Source: Monomorium pharaonis
Lineage: Eukaryota; Arthropoda; Insecta; Hymenoptera; Formicidae
DNA: 64,000 bases
Assembly: GCF_013373865.1 (NCBI RefSeq)
Contig: NC_050468.1
Coordinates: forward strand, 26,430,774-26,494,773
Direction: 5' to 3'
Part shown: one piece after another, positions 41,501-55,900 of the stretch
How the letters are laid out: the number at the start of each line of letters is the position of its first letter
Position numbering within the stretch: position 1 is the first letter of the stretch
Made by a program: the position numbers and the translations under genes
The notes under the pieces: generated by a model
Told to the model about the DNA's origin: nothing
Database searches by the model: none
Seen by the model: only the letters and a program-made list of their open reading frames with translations

Positions 41501-44500
41501 TAAGTCGATAATTCTGAAATATCTTTACGCGCGATATATGTGAACATCGCGGACGTTTTATACAAAACAAATTTTTTATATTTATATTTTATAATTCTAA
41601 AAACTATACAAAAGTAGGCCGTAGACTGTAAGAAGAAATTTTGGAAAATTATATCATAAGTAGTGTAAATATATTACACAGAGAAAAATTCTATAGTTGT
41701 GGCTACTATAATGTGACAACTATACAAGTTTTATTTGTAGAACTATTACACATAGTTCAATAAACTATATGTTATAGTTATTGCAACTACAGTTTTAGTT
41801 ACAATAACTATAAAAATAGTTTGTATTATTGACGCTATTTGTGTAATTATGTTACTTATATAATTTTCTTTTCTCCGAGTGTATGACAATTTGGTGAAAA
41901 ACAAATTTTTATACACTTGTATTTTTCAGATTTTTTCCTTAGTCCGCGCTTATTATTTGTCATAATAATTTTTACTATAAAATTTTCTTTGTGTACACTG
42001 AGAAAAAAAAATGTTAATTTGATTTTTTCCAACTAAATTAAATTTTGTCTATTCAAGTATTTATATATTTAAATGAACTATATACTAATACTTGAATTGA
42101 AATTTGTGCATTTAAGTTAAATACACAAATTCTTGAGCTAACAAAATTTTAATTTAGTTGGAAAATTTTGTCAAATAAACAATACTTTTTTCTTAGTGTA
42201 GGTATTCGTTTGTTGGAAAATGTTGGGAAATGTCAACTTCGGCTTTTAGCACTGATTACGCGATCGTTGATGCGTTAAACGTGTCGATTGCGTCTACGAT
42301 TGGCATCATCGCCACCGGTGAGTTTCCCGATTGGTCTCGATCGTTCCGTCGACGCTCGCCTTGGCGGGCACGTGCGCATTCTCGAGCGATTATGTGGAAT
42401 GGCATAATGATGACAGTCACAGACGATGCAAAGCTGCACGAGAGTTCACGGCCAATCGTCGTGTTCTCCCCCCGATAATTCTCGAATCCTTGCGCCGATT
42501 CCGGGCGCGGTGAATCTTCATCATTTCGCGTGGTTTCTCCACGTGCGAAGTGTGCATCACCGAGAATAAACCACGCTTATTATTAGCTTACATCATCGGT
42601 TGCGCTGTGCGCCATTCCTTCCTTCTTCACGTGCTGCTTTTCTTGCTGTTTTTTTTCTTCTCTTTTCTGAACGCACCTTGTGCAGCTGGCAAGTGCAAAC
42701 AAGATCCGCAAGCTTGCGACGTCTGTACAAACAATTAGCTGCCGGCATGTCGCAAGCACGTCGTGAGACACGACGTGAGTCCACTTCTTTCGTAAGGAGA
42801 AAAAAATCGACTCAAATTTGTACGGTGCTAGAACCCTTATACTTTAAAGTATATGGCACGTATTCAAAACACGCACTGAGATAAAATGAATAAAAATCCA
42901 TTTAAAAGATAACAAACGGACATTACCGATCTCTTTAATCGGGGAAAAACCGATAAAGGTCTAAATGACGGATTAAAAACATTCGAACAAAAAGTTTTAA
43001 TTAGAAAATATCCGATCGGAACTTTTTGATCAAATACTCTCTAAATCTTAATCAGTGGATATTTACTGATTCGCAGTGGCATACTTATAACTGTGATAAT
43101 AAGTGAATATTCACTGTCTTTCAGTAATTTTTACTTTAGAATTAGTGTATAGTCATATCACTGAAAGATCAGTGTATTTATTTCACTGATTGTCAGTGAA
43201 ATATATACACTGATAATCAGTATGTATATCACTGGAAGTCAGTGTATTTCCACTGATTTGGTCGAGTTTTCACTAATTCTGATTTAGAGAGTACTTTTAA
43301 TCGATCATCTTGGCCTTTATCGGTTTTCAGATTTAAAAAAATCGGTAATATATCCGTTTGTTACCATTTAAACAGATCATTTTTCTCAGTGCTTTTAAAA
43401 ATGTTAGTACGCATTCTATCTTTATTTATTTAATGTAATACAAAGAATGATCAAAAATCGCAGGTTTATATCACCAATTAGTGGAAGTACACGTTGAAAT
43501 AAAAAACTTGCGAAAATTAATGCAAGAAATACTATTAAAAATAAGAGGAAAGTTGATATCTCAAAATTTCTCCATTGTGAGGAGATATGTATGAATATAC
43601 ATGCATTACTTGATTCCTTTAGTGTTATGTCAAGCATTATAGAAGCATGTTTTGTTAGATTGTGGATGACCTCAGTACAAACACAAACTTCTATAAGTAC
43701 TGACTCGATTTGCGAACATACGCAATATATTTGCACTTTAGTAACTTTATTAATTACTCTCTAAACGGCAATCAGTGTGTTATTCACTGTTCTTCAGTGA
43801 TTTTGACTTCAGATCTAGCGTGTTGTTACTGAAAAAGTGCATTTATTTTCACTGAATGAAGTTATAAGTATAGTACTGAAAGTCAGTGTATTTCATTGAT
43901 TTCACTGATTGTGATTTAGAGAGTAGGCATGCACGCTGCATATTCTCACCAATATGAATACCAATATTTGTGAGTTTATTTATATTAAAAGCGACAGTAT
44001 TATACAGTATATTATACTATCACATATCATTTTTGATCAATATGATGTGACTGTTACTCTCGAGTGTTATTAATTTAAGAAACAGTCGATGTATAATAAA
44101 CACTATCAACACATTTGTAAAATCTAAGCTGCACATTGGAGATTAGAATTCAACCCATTAGAATAAAACTTTACGCTTAAGCTTTATAAGATTGGTACTT
44201 TCTACCATAGTAATTTTTTTTAACAACAACCGCCATTTATACGTCTGGTCAGGTACTTCTGGGACTACTCTCATATTACGCGATACACGCTTAAACTTTT
44301 GTCGACAAAAAACTTTATTTTATAAAAATATATATTAAGGAAAGGTCCCGACAACTTTTTCTTAGTATACAACGCACGTTCGCTCATTCGAGTTGTCAAG
44401 GACAACATATTCGATCTTATTTTTGATGTTTAAAAAAAAGTTTACAGAATAAATAATTGATTAAAAAAACAGAATTTCCAAATAAGCAAAAAAATTATAT

Positions 44501-47500
44501 GTATATATTATTTTAATCTATTTCATTAATTTGACATTTAACTGTGATATTTAAATCAACAGTCGTTTATTTTTGAACAGTACGTTAATAATTACGTAAT
44601 ATTGTAGACTCAGAAGGCGGTTAGGAACGCGAGATCGTCGGGTGCGGACGTTTCGCTTAGGATCGGAATGAATCACGGGGCAACAGTTTTATTGGTTTTA
44701 TTGGTTTTGTTTGTCCGGCGGCAGTATCACATACCGCGGCATTAGATTATTGATGCAGCGATGATTTCTCGCCGTTGAACGTCAGATTGGGATTCGATGC
44801 ACAATGCGGCGAGGATAAAAAGGAGGGACCCAACTGGCGAATTCCCGATGCGTTACGGTGGCTCGTTTACAGTTACGCGCATTATTCTACAGAACGGTTT
44901 TCTTCGGAACGCTCGTTGCCCGTGTCGATCGTGTTACATCACTCGAGGAGACGAGGTGGAGAACCAAACGCAACACGATCGGGAGACGGGCCACACTTTA
45001 AAAGCAACACGATATTTTATCGCAAACTCGAGTGCCGCCTGCCTACGTTCCGTCCTACTTTATCCTCCTACTTGAGCAGCTAGCTTACCTACGTGATATA
45101 TCCGTAATTATTTTGGCACGCGAAAGTCAATGTCGAAGTCAAAGTCGCTCTGCATCGCCGGATTCCAGAGACAGATCCGTTTAACAAGTTTCGGCGAGCT
45201 CGAAATACCTTACGCGACAGTGTAGTTCCGCCTCGGCGACGCGTAACTATGCTTAATAGTTTTTACTGCCATGCAAACAAGCCGCTATTTATCTTGAACC
45301 GTCTCCTGTTACCGTTCGTCGTCCGGTATAACGGAGATCGTAACAGATTCTGCGATAGAGAATGGTCGGCAGTGACAATCGATGCGCATCTTTTCATCGT
45401 TTGTCGCGATTTCTATACGTTCTTCATAGGAGACACGTTTCTCGGATATTAACGGCTCGCTAAAACGCGACAGAAAAAAAAAACAACAACGGTCTAGCAA
45501 GATACCGCAAAGCCAATAAAATTGCTTCGTACGACGTGTAATTTGTAAACTTCTGTTTTTTTTTTTTTTTTATTCTCGAGGAAAAATCGTCGCTTCTAAA
45601 TAAGCCGATCATTTCCGTGTTTCTGTCGTGTTGGTCGCATCATTCACAGTAAAATATGGGCCTAACAACATCGTAAGTGTTGGCACTACGATTATCTAAA
45701 ACGTTTAAACAGGTATATTTTTGGTACCCGCTTTGGTACTTTAACATATGTTGTACATCAATATCGTATAAATTCTCCGTGTACGGTATTCTCGGCGATT
45801 CACGTGCAAGGTGAACCAAATATAGCTTGACGTTGAAGAATCTGACGATCGATTTGTCTGCACGGGCCGATTACAACATTTTATACTGGCCGGCTTAGGC
45901 TTTATATCTCTAGCTTTAGTAAATAGATACGTTTGAGCAAAACGTCAAATAAGCGACACGATATAATTAATACGATAGAAAGAAAATTGATTCGCTCATT
46001 CAAAAAACTTAGGGAAATTTTGTATCGCTCTATAGGGAACGGATCGCGTAAATAAAAGTGTGTATATTATTTACACGCGAGTCTTCACAGCGGACAAGTT
46101 CAGTTTTTCGTTTGAATTCAACTCGATAAACGGAGAAAGGTCAAGGAAACGTGTGGGGTAAAAACGGCGTATTCAAAAGTTAATGCTCTTCCGCGCTTGT
46201 AATTTTATTTCTATTTTTGCCTCGGCATTAAATTTTTCAAACGTGCACCGCGTATTTCTCGTACGATCGGTCTCTTTTGTCTTTCCCTTTTGAATTGATA
46301 ATGAACTTATCGGTTCGGTAAACAGCTAAAAATACGTCTATCGAAAATAACGTGATTTATCATTGCAACGCTAATTTAGGGCAATTGGCAAAAATTATGC
46401 ACGCGCAATACGCATACGTTCTCGTCGTGAAGGCTCGATCTCCTGCTTATACGCAGGCCGCATTGCAAAATCCATCGTAAACGATATACACGATCCCGAC
46501 AGCCTTGAAACAGCCTTGCCCACGGCTAATGCAACAGTTGCAGTCGGCATTCGTGTTTCTCCAGGCCCCATACCGAGGTGTGCGCGAGAGGTGGGTGAGA
46601 AGAACGGTGCTCGAGATATATGGCGAAACGCGTTTCATACTCCACGTTATATTTTATGGATTGGATCTCTCGGTCGACCGATACGATTAATCAATCGTGC
46701 CTGCAATAACACGTAATGACGATCATCGCCCTAGTCTATTTTAGTCTATTCCAGCTCGGCAATTACAGGTGAATTGACACGAAGAAAGTCACACAATTCT
46801 TAGAACGACAGATACGTTTGCTATTTCATTCGAGGAATAGACTGAATATTAATTGTATTATTAGTATTGATTATTGTTCTCGAAAAATTATAGATATATG
46901 CGATGAAATGTGAAATTTAATGACTCTTGTGATTTTTATTTTCTGATGGTGTTTATTAACGTCGTTATGAACACTTTAAAAGTATTACCAAAATTTGATT
47001 TTTTAATTGATTACCTATTTATCTTCGATAAAATCATTACGTGTAATCTTATTACGTTAATTTTTTAATTTTATTTGTGCCAAATGAATTGAAACTGAAA
47101 ATTAATTAATCGTTTTGGGCCCAATTAACATTGATATTGTGCGTCGATTTTAAATGAGTTTAATCCTTCGTGCATATTCATATGAAGTCAACGGCCTAAT
47201 TTTTACGTTACGTGACTTGTTTACTATCTTCCTACAATATTAACGACGACGGTTTTGGTTCGCCTTCGGAATGTTGTGAGATATAATTTTATCGCGCTGT
47301 TTAAAAGGCCAAACGTCGAACAGAAATAATAAGTAGAAGGAAAGCGAAAACGCATATTTTATTACTTTCATAATACTAATATTTCTACCAAACTGTTTAT
47401 ATCAAATTTAGTATTAATATGAATGACACACACACGCACACACACACACACACAAATTACACTGATTATAAATTCCTCCCATTACAGTGTCTATTTCTAG

Positions 47501-50500
47501 GATGAAGTAATCGTTACCCACCAGTTTTTTTAATGAGATAATCTCCGCTTTCAATTATATCTCTTTTTATGAGTCTCGTTTTTTTTTTTGACGCGTTTAT
47601 TTTCGATGAATAAAGTTGAAGCTCTTATAATTATTGATATTAATAATCACGAAATGCGAAGAAAGATACACGCGTACGTATTTATCATAACTATATATTA
47701 TCGATTTATTTGTTGATATCTGGAACTACCGTTTATAATATAAACGTAATATCAAATGTAAGCTTTATTACGCGATTTATCACGTGTTTCGCGTATGAAT
47801 CTGATGAACCGTACAAAGGTCAGACCGAAACTCAGAGCGAGCTTAATAGAGCTTTATGGATAATGCCTAATCGCAATGTGAATTCGTACAGCGAACTTCC
47901 GAGTTCGTTATCTGCAGGGATTAACTCGGTCTCGCGTTACTACACAATTCTGTGAGAGTTCACGACTTTATAAAAGTGTGGCACGTAACTTGAATTTCAC
48001 TTCATGAATTTTGGCTGCATTTCAGTCACACTTTCGAGAATATTTTCATTTGTGCAACTACGTTTCATGTATGCGTATTCTAAGTTAATCTTACCTATGA
48101 TTAAACTCTCTAAAGAAAGAAAGAGTTGCTGTATTACCGAACGCGAAGAAGAAAGTATTATTTTACATTTGAAAATTGAAAAATATCTAAAATATTTTAA
48201 CATTTAAGAATTGTAGAATTTTAGAATAATTTAAGAATACTAGAACATTACAGGCGCGCGCTGCGCGCGCGCTATTTGACTTATCACTTCAAAAATAATA
48301 ATAATTGCAATTTGATTTTCTCTATCTTTCGTAAATAGTGTAAATACTATGACAATTTGATTTAAAAAAGTAAAAATTTTCATAATTTCTTTCTTAATCC
48401 ACGTTTACTGCTTACCAGTAATTTTTGTTATGAAATTTTCTCCGTGTAGCTGCAGATCTAAAAATAATTTTATTGAGCTATTAAAATAATTACGTAGGGC
48501 ACTTAAATTAGTTGCTAGAATTAATTTTTGCAATTTTGCTCATCATTTTTGCGCATTTTAAACATATAATTATTTTGACCCAACAAAATTATTTTCAAAT
48601 TTGTATCTATAGCTAAATTTTGCACTATTTTAACAAAACTATATTTTTTATATACTAATGCGCACGTACGTTTATACATCATTTTAGTCATTTTAGACAT
48701 ATGATTCTTCAACATTAATTTTTGAAAATATATTTTATACACAAAGACTCTTAAAAATCAAGAACTGTGAAATTAATATTCTTATTAGTGGATAAAGTAA
48801 ACAGTATAGAACATTAAGCTTTGCGAATTCAAAAACTTATCTTTTAATTGGCTTTGGTTCTTTAGCGAGCGTTTGAATTAATTTTATGACGCGTAATATT
48901 TGGATTTGAGATCAGAGGAAAATGTCTTTGCGCTACTATTACCGATTCTAAAACACGCACAGCATGTTGCAGACAGCGTTTTCGCCTTTTTTGAAGTCGT
49001 GTCTGCAATATCCCAAGCTCTGACATATTTGGAACAGAGGAACGACTCGCTTAGAGCCAGCAAGACCACACTGCAGTGGTGATCATTCATTCAATATAGC
49101 TGATTTGGTCCCATTTCTTTTTCTCCAATTCTTCCTGGAATCTCTCGCCAGATAATAAATTTCGACAAAATTATATGTTATTATTTTACCGAGGAAGATA
49201 ACCTGGGAAAAAAAGGAGATTATTGAATTATTCCGATTTTCATACAACTTTCTTCATTTATTGTTAATCGCGATTGATCTTATCACAATTATTTACATAA
49301 CAGTGCAAACTTTCGACATGTAATATTTACGTATAACTGAATAATCGATTCTGCTGAAGTGATTTACATTCTGTCCTTTTAATTTAATAAGAACTCCTAC
49401 AAATTATTTAGGATCGATTATTCGAATACACGTATAAAACTTGAAAGATATATTTCGGCGCAGATACACATGGGTTATCAGTCGCAAAATCTTGAAATCG
49501 CACGCGTAACGATGTAGTACGCACGTGATATGGTAAATTATGGTAACGATATGGTAAATTATGATAACAGTTTGACATTATATGAAATATATCTCGATAT
49601 AAATATTGTGCAGTTTATAACATCGTGTAGGAACGCGTTAAATCGTGCCGAACAATATCTGGCTAATAGAAATCAGCGAACGTAACATGGGGTGACCGAC
49701 CTGTTGACAGACATCCAACTATACCGGGCGAATCGCGTGGGTGCTTTAGGTAGAATAAACGATCAAATAACGACGGAGGGGTTGAATTAAATGTTTATCC
49801 GGATCGCAGGTCAGATAATTCGTTTCGATGCTCCCGATTCCTTCTCTGCCCTTCAAACAAAATTCAATGATTGGATCCAGCGTGGAGCCGGAGATAATAT
49901 ATATTGTTTGACAAATGTAAACTTTTTTTCATATAGACCACAAACCGGATTAATCAATTCTTATAGATTTTCGTCGCAAAAAGCTCTACAAATTACTCTA
50001 TCACGTCAAATCTACAAAAAATTAACAAGTCCATTTTGCGATCTATTCTTTATGTTGAACAGTGCAATTAAATAGCGTACAAGCAACGATAAAGCTGTCT
50101 TTTACTGATTGCTGCTGCGCAAAAAATCATTCTTTTATTTTTTTTGCGTTAATTTGCAATTTAAAGCCGTCTCATCTCGCGATGCGATTATACGCGGCTC
50201 GTCATGCGGACTTCTCACGAGGATTTCTCGGCGATTTTAAATTATTTGAATCAACGACGGTTTATTGCGAAAATTAAGTCAATTGTGCTTTGTGAAAAAA
50301 AATTTGCACGGTACAAACGTAAAAGAGTTTCGTAAAAAAATTCAATAACTTTTTGACTTAAATCTTATTACATATTAATTTTTTCTCGTAAGTAAAAATA
50401 TACTAAAAATGAAAATCTATTTTCAACATAATTAAAATCTAGATGAAACCAAAGAACGGTCATAATAAAATCTTAGTGCTCAATAATTCGTTTATGTGAT

Positions 50501-50949
50501 TGCAAATACATTTTCTAGTTTTTTCAAACTACGGGCCGTTGCTTTTAATCTTGAAACGTAGTTCGTAAATTGGATCAGAATAGTACATTCAAAGAAAAGT
50601 GTTTAATTTTTTCAATTTTATAATGTTAATTTTATGTTTTATTTTTGTTTTCATTTTTTAAATATTTAAAATCTTTTAACTATGTTTAATTTGAAACATT
50701 AAAACATTAAAACTTTTAAGATTTCAGTTTTTAACGTTTTAGAGTTTCAAATTTATACACCGTATAAAACTAATTCACATTTATAATTAGGTTAAAAACG
50801 GAGATAGAAATAAAATATTTTAAAATGAAACACTTCTTTTTTGAGTGTAATATTGCAATATTAAATTGACAGTGAATTTAATAATGCTGTTATCTATTTT
50901 TATTTTAGTCGTATTTTATGCAGTTATTAAAGTTGCGCGTATATATCAT

Positions 50950-50980
<31 letters not shown>

Positions 50981-52850
50981 CGCAACTTTAATAACTGCAC
51001 AAAACTGCGCAACTTTCTTAAAAACCTACAGACAATAATATATATATTTAATAAAATATATAGAAACATATAACGTTATTTTTTTATTTTTAACAAAGTT
51101 GGAAATATAAAATTTGAGAATTTTTGATTACGCATGGACTAACTATGTGACAAATACCTACTTCAGATGTTTTCTGAATGTAAAACATATATAAGGTCAC
51201 GACTTTCAACCTACGTAATAAAACGCAAACGTGACACGCAAGCGCTTCATTAGCAACGCTTCCTGTATCACAATCACTTCAATGAATGAGGTGCTTATAT
51301 TGATCAATCAATAGATCTTCTATCGTGTGAGAGACGCACATTTTTGTTATGTGTCCTGTTGCTACGAGACGGTACCCTAAAATCTATAATAGTACCCTAC
51401 GTAAACACAACAAGAGTGATAATGAAATTCTAGAAACTAGGTGAAACGCAAATTGACTTTCGCGGTAGGTTAATCTTTACGCTTTGAAATACTTTTATAC
51501 TTCTCTTCTCTGTAGAATAATAGAATATTTCATAACACATGCATACACAAAGTAGAAGATTAATGAGAGAAATTAATTAATAAATGACATTGAAAATAAA
51601 TTACAGAAGTTAAGAACTACCTATGTGCAAAATGTAAACTGAAACTCGGAAGTTAAGTTTTCATTCGCAGCCTCGAGGATTACACGTTTACACAAGAAAA
51701 TTAATTATCTCTCAATTATAAAGCATAGAGAAATCTTAATTTTTATATTTGTCTATAGTCTGACTGTAATCGTCTATAAATTATGTAATTGTCTATAAAT
51801 TATGTAATTGATTTTTAATTGTAAACAGTTTTTAAATTTACGTTTTTTGACACAGTGTTATTGTTCTCTTATACTTTATGATTACTGATAAAAAAAAAAA
51901 TTAATAAGAGCGCTAAACTGTTAGCATCGTGTAGACGCGGTGTCGCATTTCGATATATACAAAATCCGATTCGCATGGACGTGCGTACGAGACTGGTGTC
52001 CGGACGCGTTGTTCCGGTTCTCCACAGTAATTGGCTCGTGGCGTTCGCTCCGACCAAACTTTGGCAACCGTGGGAATGATCCCGGCGCCGTCGGCACGCC
52101 GCGACGCCCACGTCGCCGCTCAACTATTGACTGATGCCCATCGTCATCTCCACGTTGCACATACCCTCCCCGTTCCGCGAGCCGCCCGTAACGTCCACGT
52201 TGCATCCAGCTAATGAAATTCTCTATCGAGATAATGGTTGGATAATGAGCGCCGCGAGTCCGGATGCGTCGCTCTTCCAGAGAACATCCGCGAGTATCGA
52301 TTTCAAGTTTTAATCGTCGGACGCATGCCAAAGAATATTATCAGCATAAATGAGAGACTTCGGGGGGGATGGAGAATTCGGGATGAATTTGGGATCACAC
52401 GAGAAATGATTGAAACACGATCAAGATCGAATGCTTCATGAGCGCTAAAATGCGTTTTAGCGATTGATAATTAATAAATTTTCACGACTGATAATTGATA
52501 AGTTGTCACAGTGTTTTTTAATTAATTACATTTAATCTATGATAGTACTGCTAAATCTGATAACTAATCAGACGTAAATTGTCGCATCGTAGAGAAGATT
52601 ATGAAGATATTGATTATAACATCGTGTTTTTTCTACTATTATTTTATAAAAAGAGAAATAAAAGTATAGTGATAATTAAAGAAATACTGCTTGTGATTAA
52701 ATATATATTACGAATATATTATGACATTTTTCCTTTTCAAAATTCTGATTCTATCTACTTATATTACACGTTTATTTCACTCATTCGCAAATTTGAGGCT
52801 TTTTATTCTCTTATTGTGTGTGAGCAACTTTTTTCTTTTATGAATCTTTT

Positions 52851-52912
<62 letters not shown>

Positions 52913-55900
52913 CGCTTGAATAATAAAGAAAAAGACGTAACATCATTCAGTATACGCGATTCCCATTGTACTTTGTCAGGCAAAGCATATAAAGTTGGCG
53001 CGCTGGTTTATTTTTCTTTCGAGGACACGCTCGCAAACAGGTGCTTTCAATCGCGATTTTTTTTTTGCTAGAGTTGCTCTTAACGCCGCGCACGAATATG
53101 CGGGCGATAAGCTTCGCGGAGATGAATTTTTCTCGCGTTTTGCTCCCACGGGAGGGAGGGAGGGAGGGAGAGCTTTGAAACAATTTTACGGGCATCGAAC
53201 CGGCGGTGGTCTCACAATGCGAATAGTGCGGTCGCTCATCCGAGCGTTCCCTCGCAATCAGCGGCAAAATTATTGGACGCCATTCAGAATTCGTTTCATT
53301 AGACAGTATTTTCTGATGCTCGCGCCGATTCATTCGCGGCGCCAGCACGCTGCTCATCCCCGCATCCTCGGCATTCTCGCCTATGAATACCGGAATTCAA
53401 TGGGAAGTTGCTGGAGAATCCTGCTGGTTATAGCTTTACTTTCGCCCACGATGTCGGGCGTATTTACGTCACACCTCTTACTCGTCTATGTGTCTGAGAC
53501 AAAAACGAGCGTTCATTTTGCAACTCATTGCGGACGCTTAATCACGTTTCCTAATTATTCGTCGAGCAATCTCGACGAGTCTCAAGAAAAACTTGTTTGA
53601 TTATAAATTTGTTTAATGCGTAACTAGTGAAAATATATCACGATCTTTATGTGTACTTTTGACTTGTTACATAAAATTGTTTATGTAAGTTTGCATTAGG
53701 TAATGGCACGTTTTATATAAAGGAAAGTATAGTTTCCAAGTATCGCAATTTGTATAACATTACAATCCTACATATCTTTATCCTTCTCTAACATGATGAC
53801 TGAGCGTCATAAGAATTAACGAAAAAATTACAAAAACTAAATTATTAATTAAGCGAAGAATAACGCTATTTTTCGGTAAATCTTGGTGTCTAATGATATT
53901 TGTGTGAATTTTTACAATTTCTAGTTTATGCAAATTGTGCGTCGATTGCCTCTCAATTTTGAAACAGTTTTAAACTGAAGCTGGAATACGTAATGTCGCA
54001 ATTAATTTACAAGCAACTTCATAATACTTGGATGCGCAAGCATCTTAAAAAAATTATAAAGAAAAAAAAATACATTATTCAATTTTATCCACGTTATAAT
54101 TTTCATAATCTCATTCTTATGACGTAATATAACATATATCATAATTCTTATTACATTACGTCCGTTTTGCTCTATGCATTACTTAAAAATTTAATCAAAT
54201 ATTCTATCGTTCATGTTTATTACATTTACATCCGCGGATGTCGCGGCTGCTCGTCCGAGTGAAGTTGATAAATCCGCGAGTTGTCGTTGTTGTCACGCGA
54301 CCGACACAACGAATGTCACTGTTAAGCCTCTGGAAATGAAAAACATTACAGAATTATGAACAGAGGGGATTGCAGGCGCACAATGCATCCCCCGGTGGTT
54401 ATGATCCTCTTTACATTCGCGATGAGGACAATGCACCTACGCGAGGCTCAACGTAAGCGCGAAGGAAGTGCAAACAGCAGCAGCTTGTATGTACAACAGC
54501 AGCAATATTTTCCTATTTTGTAATCCAACGTCTCGATAGCTCATCACGTTCGTTCACGTGAGTGTCTTGAAGAATATCGTGACGTCTCGTCGGAAGATGT
54601 CCCTTTTCCTTTGACACGGTCTTAATGCGAACGATGTTGCATAAGAGAGCGCGAACACTTTCATTCAAATGCAGATTGTGACTCAGTTACCATTGGGCTA
54701 CCTCAAGTAGATAGGAGGTTGCACCATCGTGCACAACAGTGTTGCACCATCGTGCACAACGTGTCAGTCTTAATGAATGAATAGCTACTATTTGTTACCT
54801 TCGAAAGAAGAGGTAACAATTACGATCGAAACAAGGATCGGTACACTGAGAAAAATGTTTCGCTTATTAAAACAAAAACTTGTTATTTAATGAATTGGTA
54901 AGAAAACGGACCCATAAATTGCAAATTATTTTTCGTTATTTTTTATTTTAATAAATCATACATTGCAATACAAATGACATTTGTTTTTTCTTTATTTGTT
55001 GGAAATACGAAAGACATCGTTAATTATAAAACCAGATATAGCGAAAAGTGTCATAATAACAGAAGAAATCTGTTTGACTTATTTGCCTTTTCATTTAATT
55101 TGGATCAGCAGCATTCGTTTCTATTACAAAAATATTTTCTTGTTTTGCTATAGGAACAGGTCAAAAGTTAAAAATCACATTTATTTCCACTATGATGTTA
55201 TTTGCTGTCACTATAAATCATTAATAAAGAGTAATCAAGAGTAATTTTAAAAACTTTTGGACATGTTTATCAAACGCGACTCTACGACACGAATACTACT
55301 TTGCGATGATTCCTGATTGGATCGACGTATTTTTTTTCGGATGTACTCTGAAAAATGTCATGTATTACTATGATAAAAATCAGTGCGACGCAAACGAGAT
55401 TATTGGCGAAGCGTGTATCAATAAAGTCGACTTACCGGCGAAATAAATTTGCTCGGATTTTCTACGTGAACGATGAAAGCTACGTGGAATAAATTTTCGT
55501 CGAATTTGTAGAAACTCTCAGGAAAGTAGAAGCGCAAAACCGATTTCCGCTTCCACGTGCACGAGATTCATTTCATCATCGCGCGACAAAAAATGGAAAT
55601 TTCGTCATATTCTGTGTTCTCCATCGAATCGCTGCAATCTCGTCTCTTATCAATGTAGCAGCGACACCATATTTCATATTGCTATTATCCCGTAATAACG
55701 TTTAATATCACACGGACCGGTTCTCTTAACCCACTGTCCTGATTCAGGTTCGGCTATCTCGTTTTCCTATGCGCGGCACAGTTTCAAATATTTTTCAGGA
55801 TTGTTATAACCATATATCGGATTGTTCTCTTTTGATTGTTTTTCTTTTAATGGATAACGATAAAGTGAATAATAATAATTATTAAATTCTAGTAATTCCT

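Noticed and set aside
49527..49568. Short direct repeats as a possible CRISPR-like array
   Set aside because: Only two adjacent copies without spacers, in an animal genome.
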